Assembly: GCA_024693345.1 (NCBI GenBank)
Contig: JAILLB010000035.1
Coordinates: forward strand, 1-45,836
Length of the DNA: 45,836 nucleotides
Reading direction: 5' to 3'
From: Clostridiales bacterium
GTDB lineage: Bacteria > Bacillota > Clostridia > Oscillospirales > CAG-272
In this document: one piece after another, positions 31,429 to 41,211 of the stretch
How positions within the stretch are numbered: the first letter of the stretch is position 1
How the letters are laid out: the number at the start of each line of letters is the position of its first letter
The notes under the pieces: model-generated
What the model saw: the letters and a program-made list of their open reading frames with translations, nothing else
The model's database searches: none
Told to the model about the DNA's origin: nothing
Position numbers and translations under genes: made by a program

Positions 31429-32055
31429 ATGGCTGAAGTTAAATTATATAACATGTCCGGCGCTGTTGTCGGTTCAGTTCAGCTTGATGACGCAGTATTT
31501 GCTGTTGAAGTCAAAGAAGCTGTTATTCACTCCGCAGTAAGAGCTTACCTTCTCAATCAGAGACAGGGAACTCAGTCAACATTGACAAGAACTGAAGTCA
31601 GTGGTGGCGGCAAGAAGCCTTGGAGACAAAAAGGCACAGGTAGAGCAAGACAGGGCAGCACACGTGCTCCTCAGTGGACACACGGCGGCGTTGCACTTGG
31701 TCCGAAACCGAGATCATATCGCACAGATATGAATAAGAAAACAAGAAAACTCGCTCTCAAAGGAGCTCTTTCTTCAAAAGTTGCTGGTGACGAATTTGTC
31801 GTTATCGACGCTATCACAGCTGATGAATACAAGACAAAGACAATGGCATCAATGCTCAGCGCAGTGGGTGCTACAGGTAAGACTCTTGTTGTTCTTGCTG
31901 AAAAGAATGATAAAGTCGTTCGCAGCCTTTCAAACATCGAAGGCGTAAAGACAGCGTATGCCAACACAATCAATGTTTATGACGTACTCAACTGCACAAA
32001 ACTCGTTGCTGCTAAGGGCGCCGTAGACCAGATCACGGAGGTTTATGCAAAATGA
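31429..32055 (+). CDS. rplD: 50S ribosomal protein L4
   Basis: A 208-residue L4. The segment GGGKKPWRQKGTGRARQGS (residues ~61-79) is the extended loop that lines the peptide exit tunnel and can carry macrolide-resistance changes; it looks wild type. In E. coli L4 also represses the S10 operon through the leader and the homologue here might act on the leader at 30036-30343 (inference). GGAGG precedes the ATG. The stop overlaps the rplW start by four bases. Confidence 0.98.
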   Translation: MAEVKLYNMSGAVVGSVQLDDAVFAVEVKEAVIHSAVRAYLLNQRQGTQSTLTRTEVSGGGKKPWRQKGTGRARQGSTRAPQWTHGGVALGPKPRSYRTDMNKKTRKLALKGALSSKVAGDEFVVIDAITADEYKTKTMASMLSAVGATGKTLVVLAEKNDKVVRSLSNIEGVKTAYANTINVYDVLNCTKLVAAKGAVDQITEVYAK

Positions 32056-32351
32056 AATTCGCCGAAGATATTATAATCAGACCGATTATTTCAGAATCAA
32101 GCCTTGATGGTGTCAAGAACAAAAAGTACACATTCGAAGTACTTCCCAGTGCTACAAAGCCTGAAATCGCAAAAGCTGTTGAAACAGTATTTGAAGGCGT
32201 TAAGGTTGCAGCGGTCAACACATCAAGAGTTAAAGGAAAACCGAGAAGAGTCGGAAACAGAGCTCCGGGTTATACAAGAACTTGGAAAAAAGCTGTTGTT
32301 ACACTTACAGCTGATTCAAAGTCAATCGAGTTCTTTGACGGCATGATTTAA
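32052..32351 (+). CDS. rplW: 50S ribosomal protein L23
   Basis: A 99-residue L23. IIRPIISESSLDG at the start, YTFEVLPSATKPEIAKAVE and VNTSRVKGKPRR are typical. L23 surrounds the tunnel exit and is the docking site for trigger factor and SRP. It is coupled to rplD by an ATGA overlap, with ACGGAGG just upstream inside rplD. Confidence 0.97.
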   Translation: MKFAEDIIIRPIISESSLDGVKNKKYTFEVLPSATKPEIAKAVETVFEGVKVAAVNTSRVKGKPRRVGNRAPGYTRTWKKAVVTLTADSKSIEFFDGMI

Positions 32352-32369
32352 TGAGGAGGAATAGAGAAT

Positions 32370-33203
32370 ATGGCAACAATTAAATATAAAGCCACTACTC
32401 CCGGCAGACGTGGAATGACAGTTCCGGATTTTGCGGAAGTCACAAAGCACACACCGGAGAAGAGCCTTCTTACCGTTAAGAAGAAACACTCAGGCAGAAA
32501 CAGCTATGGTAAGATCACCGTTCGTCATCAGGGCGGCGGCAACAGACAGAAGTACAGAATAGTAGACTTCAAGAGAGACTACTATGATGGCGCAGCTAAG
32601 GTTATAGGCGTTGAATACGATCCTAACCGTACAGCTTATATCGCACTTATTCAGTATGAAAACGGCGAAAAGAAATATATCATCTCTCCCGTAGGTTTGA
32701 CAGACGGAGACATGGTTTATTCAGGAGCCAATTCAGACATTAAGCCGGGAAATACACTTCCTCTGGCTAACATCCCGGTCGGTACATTAGTATATAATGT
32801 AGAGATCAACCCGGGTAAAGGCGGACAGCTTGCCCGCAGCGCCGGTTCCGCAGCTCAGCTTATGGCTAAGGAAAACGGAATGGCTCAGATAAGGCTTCCT
32901 TCCGGTGAAGTTCGTCTTGTCAGACTCGACTGCAGAGCATCTATCGGTCAGGTATCAAATCTTGATCATGAAAATGTCAAGGTTGGTAAGGCCGGAAAAA
33001 CTCGTCACAAAGGCATCCGCCCGACAGTTCGTGGTTCAGTCATGAACCCATGCGACCACCCGCACGGCGGTGGTGAAGGTAAGTCACCTATCGGTCTTCC
33101 CAGCCCAGTTACTCCTTGGGGTAAACCGGCTCTTGGCTATAAGACAAGAAATAAGAAGGCTAGAACAGAAAAGCTTATCGTAAAACACAGAAATGGTAAA
33201 TAA
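32370..33203 (+). CDS. rplB: 50S ribosomal protein L2
   Basis: A 277-residue L2 of standard length, essential for subunit association and peptidyl transferase function. The N-terminal [13 protein letters not shown], central RNA-binding [21 protein letters not shown] and the C-terminal [17 protein letters not shown] with the conserved His are all present. AGGAGGAAT precedes the ATG. rpsS follows after 14 bases. Confidence 0.99.
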   Translation: MATIKYKATTPGRRGMTVPDFAEVTKHTPEKSLLTVKKKHSGRNSYGKITVRHQGGGNRQKYRIVDFKRDYYDGAAKVIGVEYDPNRTAYIALIQYENGEKKYIISPVGLTDGDMVYSGANSDIKPGNTLPLANIPVGTLVYNVEINPGKGGQLARSAGSAAQLMAKENGMAQIRLPSGEVRLVRLDCRASIGQVSNLDHENVKVGKAGKTRHKGIRPTVRGSVMNPCDHPHGGGEGKSPIGLPSPVTPWGKPALGYKTRNKKARTEKLIVKHRNGK

Positions 33204-33217
33204 TTAGGAGGCAGAAT

Positions 33218-33499
33218 ATGAGCAGAAGCTTTAAAAAAGGACCTTTTGTCGATGAAAAGCTTTATTCAAGAGTAGTTGCTATGAATAACGCCGGTGAGAA
33301 AAAGGTTATCAAAACCTGGTCACGTGCTTCCGTTATTTTCCCTGAATTCGTTGGACACACAATAGCTGTTCACGATGGAAGAAAACACGTGCCTGTATAT
33401 GTTACAGAAGACATGGTCGGTCACAGACTCGGAGAATTTGCTCCGACAAGAACATTCCGTGGCCATTCAGGAACGAAAACATCTAACACTGGTTCGTAA
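33218..33499 (+). CDS. rpsS: 30S ribosomal protein S19
   Basis: A 93-residue S19 of the 30S head near the A-site finger. [14 protein letters not shown] opens the protein and [17 protein letters not shown] is the conserved rRNA-binding core; [13 protein letters not shown] ends it. AGGAGG before the ATG; normal length and order. Confidence 0.98.
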   Translation: MSRSFKKGPFVDEKLYSRVVAMNNAGEKKVIKTWSRASVIFPEFVGHTIAVHDGRKHVPVYVTEDMVGHRLGEFAPTRTFRGHSGTKTSNTGS

Positions 33500-33529
33500 T
33501 CCGGTACTTTGTTAAGGAGGAATAAATAA

Positions 33530-33868
33530 ATGGAAGAAGCTAGAGCTTATCTAAAAATCGCCAGAATTTCCCCGCGCAAAGTACAGATCGTACTTGACCT
33601 CATCAGAGGAAAAGATGCGGAATACGCTATGGGAATTCTTAAAAACACACCAAAGAGCGCAAGCGAATATTTGGTGAAACTCTTAAAGAGTGCTATGGCA
33701 AACGCTGAAAACAACTTCGGCATGGATACATCAAGACTGTATGTTGCTGAATGCTTTGTTTGCCCGGGCCCGACTATGAAGAGAATGCTTCCGAGAGCTA
33801 AGGGAAGCGCAGACAGATTACTCAAGAGAACAAGTAATGTTACTTTGGTTCTCAAGGAAAGAAACTGA
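33530..33868 (+). CDS. rplV: 50S ribosomal protein L22
   Basis: A 112-residue L22, whose long hairpin lines the exit tunnel. ISPRKVQIVLDLIRGKDA is the conserved first helix and the hairpin region GPTMKRMLPRAKGSADRL is intact, with no insertion of the kind linked to macrolide resistance. AGGAGGAATAA precedes the ATG. rpsC follows after 15 bases. Confidence 0.98.
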   Translation: MEEARAYLKIARISPRKVQIVLDLIRGKDAEYAMGILKNTPKSASEYLVKLLKSAMANAENNFGMDTSRLYVAECFVCPGPTMKRMLPRAKGSADRLLKRTSNVTLVLKERN

Positions 33869-33883
33869 GAGGGAGGATGACAT

Positions 33884-34738
33884 ATGGGTCAGAAAGTTAA
33901 TCCACACGGACTTAGAGTCGGTGTTATAAGTGACTGGGATTCCAGATGGTTCGAGAATGACAAGACATTCGGTGACACCCTCGTCTCAGATTATAAGGTA
34001 AGAAAATATTTAAAAGAAAAACTTTACGATGCTGGCATTCCGAAGATTGAAATCGAACGTACTGCTCAGAACGTAAAAGTTATCATTCATTGTGCTAAAC
34101 CCGGCATGGTTATCGGCCGTGCAGGATCAGAAATCGACAAACTTCGTTCAGAGATCGAAAAGATGGTTGGCAAGAAGGTTTCTGTTGACGTTAAAGAAAT
34201 CAAATCTCCTGATCTCGACGCTCAGCTCGTTGCTGAAAGCATCGCAGCTCAGATTGAGAAGAGAATTGCTTTCCGTCGTGCAATGAAACAGGCTATCAGC
34301 AGAACAAGAAGACTTGGCGCTAAGGGTATCAAACTCACAGCAGGCGGCCGTTTGAACGGTGCTGAAATTGCAAGAAGCGAAACATACCACGAAGGTACAA
34401 TCCCGCTTCAGACAATTCGTGCAGACATCGACTACGGATTTGCAGAAGCTAAGACAACCTATGGTAGAATCGGTATTAAGTGCTGGATCTACAAGGGCGA
34501 AATTCTTGCTGAAAAGATGGCAAAAGGTTATGTTCCCGGTGAACGTAACAACAACAGAAGAAACGGCAAGGGCGGAGACCGCAGAAATAACAACGGCGAG
34601 CATAGAAATCAGAATCATGCCGGCGGTAAGAATTTCAACAACGGTGAACGCAGAAATAACAATGGTGACCACAGAAACAATGCAAACCGTGGTCCGAGAA
34701 AGCCGAGAGAGGCAGGTGCTGAAAATGTTAATGCCTAA
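33884..34738 (+). CDS. rpsC: 30S ribosomal protein S3 with Asn/Arg/Gly-rich C-terminal tail
   Basis: A 284-residue S3, well above the ~220 of typical Bacillota. Residues 1-218 are a normal S3: [13 protein letters not shown], the KH domain with [14 protein letters not shown], and the C-terminal domain ending [10 protein letters not shown]. Residues 219-284 are a low-complexity tail of imperfect repeats around G-E/D-R/H-R-N-N-N-G, strongly basic and surely disordered. S3 forms part of the mRNA entry tunnel and helicase, so the tail could contact mRNA, the nucleoid or a partner; its role is unknown. The 3' end overlaps the rplP start by 14 bases. Confidence 0.97.
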   Translation: MGQKVNPHGLRVGVISDWDSRWFENDKTFGDTLVSDYKVRKYLKEKLYDAGIPKIEIERTAQNVKVIIHCAKPGMVIGRAGSEIDKLRSEIEKMVGKKVSVDVKEIKSPDLDAQLVAESIAAQIEKRIAFRRAMKQAISRTRRLGAKGIKLTAGGRLNGAEIARSETYHEGTIPLQTIRADIDYGFAEAKTTYGRIGIKCWIYKGEILAEKMAKGYVPGERNNNRRNGKGGDRRNNNGEHRNQNHAGGKNFNNGERRNNNGDHRNNANRGPRKPREAGAENVNA

Positions 34739-35144
34739 GAGAGTTAAATACAGACGTGTACAGCGTGGTCGTATGACAGGTAAGGCATACAGAGGCAACA
34801 CAATCACATATGGTGAATACGGATTGGTTGCTACTGAACCTGCTTGGATTACAAGTAACCAGATTGAAGCAGCCCGTATTGCTATGACAAGATATATCAA
34901 ACGTGGCGGCCAGGTTTGGATTAAAATTTTCCCCGACAAGCCTATCACAGAAAAGCCTGCTGAAACTCGTATGGGTTCCGGTAAAGGTACACCTGAATAC
35001 TGGGTTGCAGTAGTTAAGCCGGGTAGAGTTATGTTTGAAATGGGCGGCGTTGATGAAGAAGATGCAAAGGAAGCTATGCGTCTTGCAAGCTACAAGCTCC
35101 CGATCAAATGTAAGTTCATGAAGAAAGAGGAAGAGGAGGGTTAA
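34725..35144 (+). CDS. rplP: 50S ribosomal protein L16
   Basis: A 139-residue L16, positioned at the A-site tRNA elbow of the 50S. The start [17 protein letters not shown] is typical and places the ATG at 34725, inside the end of rpsC; a second ATG at 34731 would drop two residues. The [18 protein letters not shown] motif is conserved. The C-terminus is acidic-lysine rich (KKEEEEG). GCAGGTG precedes the start within the S3 tail coding region. Confidence 0.97.
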   Translation: MLMPKRVKYRRVQRGRMTGKAYRGNTITYGEYGLVATEPAWITSNQIEAARIAMTRYIKRGGQVWIKIFPDKPITEKPAETRMGSGKGTPEYWVAVVKPGRVMFEMGGVDEEDAKEAMRLASYKLPIKCKFMKKEEEEG

Positions 35145-35148
35145 GACA

Positions 35149-35343
35149 GTGAAAGCAACAGAACTTAGGTCTATGACTACAGAAGAGTTGAACGCTAAGC
35201 TTAAAGAATTAAAGACAGAATTATTCAACCTTCGCTTCCAACTTGCTACCAACCAGCTTGATAATCCTCACAAAATCACAGATACAAAAAGAGACATTGC
35301 AAGAGTAATGACCGTTCTTCGTTCAAAGAACGATGAGCAATGA
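35149..35343 (+). CDS. rpmC: 50S ribosomal protein L29
   Basis: A 64-residue L29, a two-helix protein at the tunnel exit beside L23. MKATELRSMTTEELNAKL and ELFNLRFQLATNQLDNP are diagnostic. The start is GTG, ten bases after GAGGAGGG that overlaps the end of rplP, so the two are tightly linked. Confidence 0.97.
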   Translation: MKATELRSMTTEELNAKLKELKTELFNLRFQLATNQLDNPHKITDTKRDIARVMTVLRSKNDEQ

Positions 35344-35364
35344 TCTGTAGAGAGGAGATAAAAG

Positions 35365-35631
35365 ATGAGCGAAGTACAAGAAAGATCTCTCAGAAAAACG
35401 AGAGTTGGCAAAGTCGTTAGCGATAAGATGGACAAGACAATTGTAGTCGCAATCGAAGACAATGTTAAACATCCCAAATACGGCAAAGTCATGAAAAGAA
35501 CAGTAAAGATTAAGGTGCATGATGAAAACAACGAGTGCACCGTCGGCGATAAAGTCAGCGTCATGGAGACAAGACCTCTTTCAAAAGAAAAAAGATGGCG
35601 TCTTGTATCTGTGATTGAAAAGGCAAAATAA
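35365..35631 (+). CDS. rpsQ: 30S ribosomal protein S17
   Basis: An 88-residue S17, an early-assembling protein of the 30S body. [19 protein letters not shown] and the second half [14 protein letters not shown] are conserved. GAGGAG precedes the ATG. An 82-base gap to rplN contains an AT-rich palindrome, TACATTA/TAATGTA (35654-35674 region). Confidence 0.97.
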   Translation: MSEVQERSLRKTRVGKVVSDKMDKTIVVAIEDNVKHPKYGKVMKRTVKIKVHDENNECTVGDKVSVMETRPLSKEKRWRLVSVIEKAK

Positions 35632-35713
35632 TATCTACAGTGCAGGGTGCAACATACATTATATATTGTAATGTACAAATCCCGTGAGATGTAGAATTTA
35701 AGGAGGAATCACA

Positions 35714-36082
35714 GTGATACAACAGCAGTCACTTATGAATGTCGCCGACAACACAGGCGCAAGAGAACTAATGTGCATTCGTGTGCTCGGCGGTACCGGT
35801 AGAAGATATGCCGGTGTCGGAGACGTTGTAGTATGTGCGGTTAAAAAAGCCGCTCCCGGCGGACAAGTCAAAAAAGGCGAAGTCGTTAAGGCAGTTATCG
35901 TACGCACCGTTAATCCAATCAAACGCGCTGACGGATCAACAGTCAGATTTGACGAAAACGCAGCCGTTATTATAAAAGAAGATAACACACCCAGAGGTAC
36001 ACGTATCTTTGGACCTGTAGCCAGAGAATTGAGAGAAAAAGATTATCTTAAGATTCTTTCACTGGCTCCGGAAGTACTTTAA
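35714..36082 (+). CDS. rplN: 50S ribosomal protein L14
   Basis: A 122-residue L14, which bridges to the 30S and binds the silencing factor Rsf[20 protein letters not shown] and [13 protein letters not shown] are conserved. The start is GTG/ATA context: the frame opens at GTG 35714 with AAGGAGGAATC upstream. First gene of the spc part of the cluster. Confidence 0.97.
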   Translation: MIQQQSLMNVADNTGARELMCIRVLGGTGRRYAGVGDVVVCAVKKAAPGGQVKKGEVVKAVIVRTVNPIKRADGSTVRFDENAAVIIKEDNTPRGTRIFGPVARELREKDYLKILSLAPEVL

Positions 36083-36096
36083 TAGGAGGCTAACAC

Positions 36097-36402
36097 ATGA
36101 ATAATCTTCACGTTAAAAAAGGCGATACTGTTATAGTTCTTTCCGGTAATGACAAGGGTAAAGTCGGCAAGGTTGTCGAAGTTTCCCCGAAAGAAGGAAA
36201 AGTTATCGTAGAAAAGGTCAATGTTCAGACCAAACACGTAAAAGCCAGAAAACAGAATGATCCAAGCGGAATCATGGAAGTTGAAGGCGCTATCTATGCT
36301 TGCAAAGTTCGTAAGTACACAAAGAACGACGAACCCAAAGCAAAGACAACAACTGAAAAAGCTAAGACAACAAAGTCAAAAGCAAAAAAAGAGACTAAGT
36401 AA
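36097..36402 (+). CDS. rplX: 50S ribosomal protein L24
   Basis: A 101-residue L24 with the KOW motif [21 protein letters not shown] near the N-terminus and [12 protein letters not shown] in the middle. The last ~26 residues are a Lys/Thr/Ala-rich tail ([18 protein letters not shown]), a low-complexity extension of the usual end. It initiates 50S assembly. AGGAGG precedes the ATG. Confidence 0.97.
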   Translation: MNNLHVKKGDTVIVLSGNDKGKVGKVVEVSPKEGKVIVEKVNVQTKHVKARKQNDPSGIMEVEGAIYACKVRKYTKNDEPKAKTTTEKAKTTKSKAKKETK

Positions 36403-36416
36403 GGAGGTACGGAATA

Positions 36417-36956
36417 ATGTCTAGAATGAAAGAATATTATTTGAAGAACGTTGCTCCGGAACTCCAGAAGCAGTTCAACTACAAGAGCCCGATGCAGATT
36501 CCGAAGTTTGATAAAATCGTTATCAACGTAGGTGCTGGAGACGGCAAGGACAACGCTAAAGTTATTGACACCGTAATTGAAGAACTTACAACAATTGCAG
36601 GACAGAGAGCAGTTCCTACATACGCAAGAAAATCAGTAGCTAACTTCAAAGTTAGAGCCGGTATGAAAATCGGTGCTAAGGTTACACTTCGTGGCGACAG
36701 AATGTACGACTTCATTGACAGACTCTTCTCACTTGCACTTCCACGTGTTCGTGACTTCAGAGGAATCAATCCGAATGCATTTGACGGCCGTGGCAACTAT
36801 TCACTTGGCCTGAAAGAACAGCTCATATTCCCTGAAATCGAGTACGACAAAATCGAAAAGATCAGAGGTATGGACATTAACTTTGTAACAACTGCTACAA
36901 CTGATGAAGAAGCTAAGGCTTTGCTCACATTGATGGGCGCGCCCTTCTCCAAGTGA
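36417..36956 (+). CDS. rplE: 50S ribosomal protein L5
   Basis: A 179-residue L5, which binds 5S rRNA and contacts the P-site tRNA. The motifs [34 protein letters not shown] and [15 protein letters not shown] are all present. AGGAGGTACGGAATA precedes the ATG. Normal length. Confidence 0.98.
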   Translation: MSRMKEYYLKNVAPELQKQFNYKSPMQIPKFDKIVINVGAGDGKDNAKVIDTVIEELTTIAGQRAVPTYARKSVANFKVRAGMKIGAKVTLRGDRMYDFIDRLFSLALPRVRDFRGINPNAFDGRGNYSLGLKEQLIFPEIEYDKIEKIRGMDINFVTTATTDEEAKALLTLMGAPFSK

Positions 36957-36970
36957 AAAGGAGTTAACTA

Positions 36971-37156
36971 ATGGCTAAATTATCAATGAAACTCAAACAG
37001 CAGAAACCTGCTAAGTTTTCCACAAGAAAATATAACAGATGTAAAATCTGCGGCAGACCTCATGCTTATCTCCGTAAATACGGTATATGCAGAATCTGCT
37101 TCCGCGAGCGCGCTTACAAAGGTGAAATCCCCGGCGTAAGAAAAGCTAGCTGGTAA
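36971..37156 (+). CDS. rpsZ: 30S ribosomal protein S14 type Z (zinc form)
   Basis: A 61-residue S14 of the short zinc-binding type, with CKIC and CRIC (residues ~24-27 and 40-43) forming a Cys4 site. This form is standard in Gram-positives and is replaced by a longer zinc-free S14 under zinc limitation in some species. AAGGAG precedes the ATG. A 138-base gap follows before rpsH. Confidence 0.98.
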   Translation: MAKLSMKLKQQKPAKFSTRKYNRCKICGRPHAYLRKYGICRICFRERAYKGEIPGVRKASW

Positions 37157-37294
37157 TTAATTCAAAAGCTCCATCTTGTCGGCAGGAAAGAAATTCTTTA
37201 ACCACCGACACGCCGCCGAAATCTATCGGCAGCAAGGATAAGCATAGGGATAATCCCAAAACTTAAAAGACTTGCATTAAAGGAGGAAAATCAA
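37157..37294 (+). promoter_or_regulatory. structured spacer between rpsZ and rpsH
   Basis: This is the longest gap within the superoperon. It contains TGTCGG/CCGACA (about 37178-37183 with 37225-37230) and an eight-position hairpin GCCGCCGA/TCGGCAGC with one mismatch and loop AATCTA (around 37232-37253), then an A-rich stretch and AGGAGG before rpsH. In E. coli the S8 protein regulates the spc operon by binding mRNA near L5; a comparable S8 site just before rpsH is possible but unproven. Confidence 0.4.
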
Positions 37295-37693
37295 ATGCAA
37301 ATTTCAGACGTAATTGCAGATATGCTTACTCGCATTAGAAATGCTGCAAACGCCAAACATGAAACCGTTGACATTCCTGCTTCCAACATGAAGAAATCAA
37401 TTGCTGAAATCCTCGTTGAAGAAGGCTATATTTCCGGTTATCAGGTTATCGAAGACGGAAAACAGGGAACAATCAGAGTTACCCTTAAGTACGGAAAAGG
37501 TAAAACAAAGACAATCCAGGGACTCAGAAGAGTTTCTAAACCGGGTCTTCGTGTTTACTCCACATGTGAAGAAATGCCCAAAGTTCTCAACGGACTCGGC
37601 ATCGCAATCGTATCTACATCCAAGGGCGTAGTTACTGACAAAAAGGCTCGTGAGCTCGGTGTCGGCGGCGAAGTTCTTGCGTTCGTATGGTAA
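37295..37693 (+). CDS. rpsH: 30S ribosomal protein S8
   Basis: A 132-residue S8. [12 protein letters not shown] at the start and the C-terminal [27 protein letters not shown] are diagnostic. It binds helix 21 of 16S rRNA and in E. coli autoregulates the spc operon. AAGGAGG precedes the ATG. rplF follows after 15 bases. Confidence 0.98.
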   Translation: MQISDVIADMLTRIRNAANAKHETVDIPASNMKKSIAEILVEEGYISGYQVIEDGKQGTIRVTLKYGKGKTKTIQGLRRVSKPGLRVYSTCEEMPKVLNGLGIAIVSTSKGVVTDKKARELGVGGEVLAFVW

Positions 37694-37708
37694 TCGGGAG
37701 GGATTGGT

Positions 37709-38245
37709 ATGTCAAGAATTGGTAGAAAAACAATCACAGTCCCGGCAGGTGTTGATGTAAAAATCGAAGGCAACACAGTTGTTGCAAAAGGACCTAAAGG
37801 TGAACTTTCAACAACATACAACCCGATGATGAGTGTCAAACTCGAAAACGGTGTTATCACAGTTGAACGTCCGGATGAATCAAACCTCAGCAAATCTCTC
37901 CACGGAACAACTCGTACTGTTATCAACAACTTGATCACAGGTGTTCATGAAGGATATTCAAAGAAGCTTCTCATCGTAGGCGTAGGTTACAAAGCTGCCC
38001 TCCAGGGAAAAGACCTCAACCTTGCTCTCGGTTATTCACATCCGATTATATTCAAGGCTGAAAACGGCATTTCATTTGAAGTACCGGACACAACAACAAT
38101 CATTGTTCACGGCGCAGACAAACAGTCAGTCGGTGCAATGGCTGCAAACATTCGCAATAAGAGACCGCCTGAGCCGTATCTTGGCAAAGGTGTTAAGTAC
38201 GAGGGCGAAAAGATTCGCCGTAAAACCGGTAAAGCCGGTAAATAA
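37709..38245 (+). CDS. rplF: 50S ribosomal protein L6
   Basis: A 178-residue L6, which sits near the sarcin-ricin loop. MSRIGRKTITVPAGV opens the protein; the C-terminal GADKQSVGAMAANIRNKRPPEPYLGKG is the conserved rRNA-contact region. Normal length. GGGAGGG precedes the ATG. Confidence 0.98.
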   Translation: MSRIGRKTITVPAGVDVKIEGNTVVAKGPKGELSTTYNPMMSVKLENGVITVERPDESNLSKSLHGTTRTVINNLITGVHEGYSKKLLIVGVGYKAALQGKDLNLALGYSHPIIFKAENGISFEVPDTTTIIVHGADKQSVGAMAANIRNKRPPEPYLGKGVKYEGEKIRRKTGKAGK

Positions 38246-38263
38246 TGAAAGGAGCGGAATATT

Positions 38264-38623
38264 ATGGTATCTAGAAAAGACAGTAATCAAGCACGTCTTA
38301 AACGTCATAAGAGAGTCAGAGCCAAAATCTCGGGTACTCCTGACAGACCGCGCCTTTGTGTTTATCGTTCACTCGCTCACATCAGCGCACAACTTATTGA
38401 CGATGTAAATGGTGTTACAATAACATCAGCTTCAACTTATGAAAAAGATTTCACTGAATACGGTGGAAACCAGGAAGCTGCTAAGAAAGTCGGAAAGGCT
38501 ATCGCAGAAAGAGCAGTTGACAAGGGAATCAAGACAATCGTATTCGATCGTGGCGGTTATGTATATACAGGCCGCGTAAAAGCACTTGCAGACGGCGCCC
38601 GTGAGGGCGGCCTGGAATTCTGA
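38264..38623 (+). CDS. rplR: 50S ribosomal protein L18
   Basis: A 119-residue L18, partner of 5S rRNA. It has a basic N-terminal tail ([21 protein letters not shown]) and the core [32 protein letters not shown] precedes the ATG; rpsE follows after 12 bases. Confidence 0.98.
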   Translation: MVSRKDSNQARLKRHKRVRAKISGTPDRPRLCVYRSLAHISAQLIDDVNGVTITSASTYEKDFTEYGGNQEAAKKVGKAIAERAVDKGIKTIVFDRGGYVYTGRVKALADGAREGGLEF

Positions 38624-38635
38624 TAGGAGGGTAAC

Positions 38636-39124
38636 ATGGCTAGAATTTATGTAAATCCAGAAACATTGACCGAAAAAACGGTCGCTACCAACCGTGTTTC
38701 CAAGACTGTCAAGGGTGGTCGTATCGGACGTCAGACAGCAATCATGGTCGTAGGTGACTACAATGGTCACGTTGGCTACGGACTCGGAAAAGCAATGGAA
38801 TTCCCGGAAGCAATTCGTAAGGGAATCGAAGATGCTAAGAAGAACATTATTGAGGTTTCTCTCAATAACAACACAATACCCCACGAAATAATCGGCAGAT
38901 ACGGTGCGGCAAGAGTATTGCTTAAACCCGCTGCTCCCGGTACCGGAATCATCGCATCGGGAACAGTTCGTGCCGTTGTTGAAATGGCAGGAATCAAAGA
39001 CATAAGAGCTAAATGTCTCCGTTCAAGCAATCCTACCAACGTGGTTAAAGCTACATTCGCAGGACTCAGCGCACTCAGAACAGCTGATCAGATCGCAGCA
39101 GTCCGCGGAAAGAATAAGGACTAA
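38636..39124 (+). CDS. rpsE: 30S ribosomal protein S5
   Basis: A 162-residue S5 involved in decoding fidelity. The N-terminal double-stranded-RNA-binding fold includes the loop [20 protein letters not shown], where spectinomycin-resistance changes occur in other bacteria. The C-terminal domain has [19 protein letters not shown]. Length and order are normal. AGGAGGG precedes the ATG. Confidence 0.98.
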   Translation: MARIYVNPETLTEKTVATNRVSKTVKGGRIGRQTAIMVVGDYNGHVGYGLGKAMEFPEAIRKGIEDAKKNIIEVSLNNNTIPHEIIGRYGAARVLLKPAAPGTGIIASGTVRAVVEMAGIKDIRAKCLRSSNPTNVVKATFAGLSALRTADQIAAVRGKNKD

Positions 39125-39141
39125 TTTGGAGGGGTAATACG

Positions 39142-39324
39142 ATGGAAAAGATCAGAATTACTTTGACAGGTAGCCTTATTGCTGCTAAACCGAACCAGAA
39201 AGCTACAGCAAAAACACTCGGTCTCAGAAAGATTGGTGACTCAACTGTACAAAACAAAGACGCTTCAGTATTGGGTAAAGCGAAAGTTCTCGCTCACCTT
39301 ATAAAAGTTGAAGATGCTGAATAA
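39142..39324 (+). CDS. rpmD: 50S ribosomal protein L30
   Basis: A 60-residue L30. [27 protein letters not shown] is the family core and [12 protein letters not shown] the end. Located as usual between rpsE and rplO. GGAGGGG precedes the ATG. Confidence 0.97.
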   Translation: MEKIRITLTGSLIAAKPNQKATAKTLGLRKIGDSTVQNKDASVLGKAKVLAHLIKVEDAE

Positions 39325-39371
39325 GCATCCGCAATCGCGTCAACAATCACGTTATAAGGAGGAAAACCAAA

Positions 39372-39812
39372 ATGAAGCTTAACGAACTTAGCCCTGCAGT
39401 CGGTTCAGTGACACCCGCTTGGCGTAAAGGCAGAGGTGTTGGTTCCGGTAACGGAAAGACAGCAGGTAAAGGGCACAAGGGTCAGAACGCAAGATCAGGC
39501 GGCGGTGTCCGCATTGGTTTTGAAGGTGGTCAGATTCCGCTTTACAGAAAACTCCCCAAGAGAGGATTCAATAATAGATTTGCAGTTAAATACTCAATCG
39601 TAAACGTTTCGGATCTCAACGTCTTTGAAGACGGTGCAACCGTAACAGTTGAAGATCTTCTCGAGAAGAGAATTGTAAGAAAAGTAAATGACGGTGTTAA
39701 AGTTCTTGGCTGTGGACCGCTTGAGAAAAAGCTCACAGTTCAGGCTCACGCATTTACAGCCGGTGCCAAACAGCTTATTGAGCAGGCAGGCGGAAAGTGC
39801 GAGGTGGTCTAA
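39372..39812 (+). CDS. rplO: 50S ribosomal protein L15
   Basis: A 146-residue L15. [20 protein letters not shown], then the Gly/Lys-rich rRNA-binding tail [18 protein letters not shown] and [17 protein letters not shown] are diagnostic. AAGGAGG precedes the ATG. The stop codon abuts the secY start without a gap. Confidence 0.98.
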   Translation: MKLNELSPAVGSVTPAWRKGRGVGSGNGKTAGKGHKGQNARSGGGVRIGFEGGQIPLYRKLPKRGFNNRFAVKYSIVNVSDLNVFEDGATVTVEDLLEKRIVRKVNDGVKVLGCGPLEKKLTVQAHAFTAGAKQLIEQAGGKCEVV

Positions 39813-41165
39813 TTGTTTAGAACGCTTCAAAACGCTTGGAAGGTGCCAGAGATTAGAACAAAGATTCTATTCACACTCTTCATACTGCTTATTTACAGAA
39901 TCGGTGCTGCACTGCCTGTTCCTTTTACAGACAATACAGTACTCAGAGTGGCTGAAATGTACGGAGCTGGTTCAGTATTTACATACCTGAACATCCTCTC
40001 CGGTGATGCATTCTCAAAAGCAACACTGTTTGCTCTGTCAGTATCACCTTACATCACAGCACAAATCGTTATCCAGTTGCTTACAGTAGCAATTCCTGCT
40101 CTTGAACGTCTTTCAAAGGAAGGCGAAGAGGGCAGAAAGAAGATCAACAAGATAACACGTTATCTCACAGTTGCTCTTGCTCTGATAACTTCTTACGGAT
40201 ATTATTCAATTTTGACATCAAGCCAAATCACTTCGGTTTACGGAAACATCGTTTACGAAGCTGAAGGATTCTGGAAGTTCTTTGTAGCTGCTACAATCAT
40301 CCTGTGTTACACAGCAGGCGCAATGCTTATCATGTGGCTCGCTGAAAAGGTAGACGAACAGGGATTGGGCAATGGTGTCTCAATGATCCTCTTTGCAAAT
40401 ATCGTAACAGGACTTCCGTCCACAATTTCGACATTCGCAAATCAGATCTCAGAATATCTCAAGGGCGACAACGCTTACCTTGCAGTTGCAATCGTACTCT
40501 GTGTACTTGCAGTTGTTATCGTTGTCGGATCAATCCTGTTTGTTGTTTACATGTCTGATGCAGAAAGACGTATTCCGGTTCAGTACGCAAAGCGTGTTGT
40601 CGGAAGAAAGATGTACGGCGGACAGAATTCAAATCTTCCAATCAAACTCAATATGTCCGGTGTTATGCCAATAATTTTCGCATCCACAATCGTTTCACTT
40701 CCGGTTACAATTCTTTACTTTGTAAACCCGAAGGAAGGAACATTCTGGTACAGCATACAAAGAGCATTGGCATCCGATAGCTGGATTTATTGTTTGATGA
40801 TGTTCCTATTGATTATTGGATTTGCTTACTTCTACACATCGATTTCTTTCAATCCTGTGGAAGTATCAAACAACCTTATGCAGCAGGGTGGATCAATTCC
40901 TGGAATCAGACCGGGCAAACCGACTGCACAGTATATCAAGAAAGTATTGAACAAAGTAGTCCTTATGGGTGCTTTCTTCCTCGGAATTGTATGCTGTGTA
41001 CCGCTCATGATTAACATTGTTTCAGTTGATCTGTTCGCAGTTGGTCTCGGTATCGTATCATTCTCAGGTTCAACACTTCTCATCGTAGTAGGCGTTGTTC
41101 TTGAAACGGTACGTGACCTCGAATCTCAGCTCGCACTCAGACACTACAAAGGATTCCTTAAATAA
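39813..41165 (+). CDS. secY: preprotein translocase channel subunit SecY
   Basis: A 450-residue membrane protein with ten predicted helices, forming the protein-conducting channel with SecE and SecG. Landmarks are GDAFSKATLFALSVSPYITAQI in helix 2, ERLSKEGEEGRKK in a cytoplasmic loop, the SecA/ribosome-contact loop DAERRIPVQYAKR, and the C-terminal loop FNPVEVSNNLMQQGGSIPGIRPGKPT. The start is TTG directly after the rplO stop, with GAGGTGG inside the end of rplO; initiation is probably by translational coupling. Confidence 0.98.
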   Translation: MFRTLQNAWKVPEIRTKILFTLFILLIYRIGAALPVPFTDNTVLRVAEMYGAGSVFTYLNILSGDAFSKATLFALSVSPYITAQIVIQLLTVAIPALERLSKEGEEGRKKINKITRYLTVALALITSYGYYSILTSSQITSVYGNIVYEAEGFWKFFVAATIILCYTAGAMLIMWLAEKVDEQGLGNGVSMILFANIVTGLPSTISTFANQISEYLKGDNAYLAVAIVLCVLAVVIVVGSILFVVYMSDAERRIPVQYAKRVVGRKMYGGQNSNLPIKLNMSGVMPIIFASTIVSLPVTILYFVNPKEGTFWYSIQRALASDSWIYCLMMFLLIIGFAYFYTSISFNPVEVSNNLMQQGGSIPGIRPGKPTAQYIKKVLNKVVLMGAFFLGIVCCVPLMINIVSVDLFAVGLGIVSFSGSTLLIVVGVVLETVRDLESQLALRHYKGFLK

Positions 41166-41174
41166 TAATCATAC

Positions 41175-41211
41175 TTTTTCGTATCCGGATTCATTTCCGG
41201 ATACGGAAAAA
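41175..41211 (+). other. strong hairpin between secY and adk
   Basis: TTTTTCGTATCCGG (41175-41188) pairs with CCGGATAC-G-GAAAAA (41197-41211) with one bulged G: 14 pairs. No T-tract follows on the plus strand, so it is more likely a processing or attenuation stem that separates secY from adk than a full terminator. The adk ribosome binding site lies just downstream. Confidence 0.6.

Noticed and set aside
34148..34948. Long minus-strand frame of 266 codons opposite rpsC/rplP
   Set aside because: Antisense shadow produced by the codon bias of highly expressed ribosomal genes; composition is Cys/Val/Ser-rich and not protein-like.
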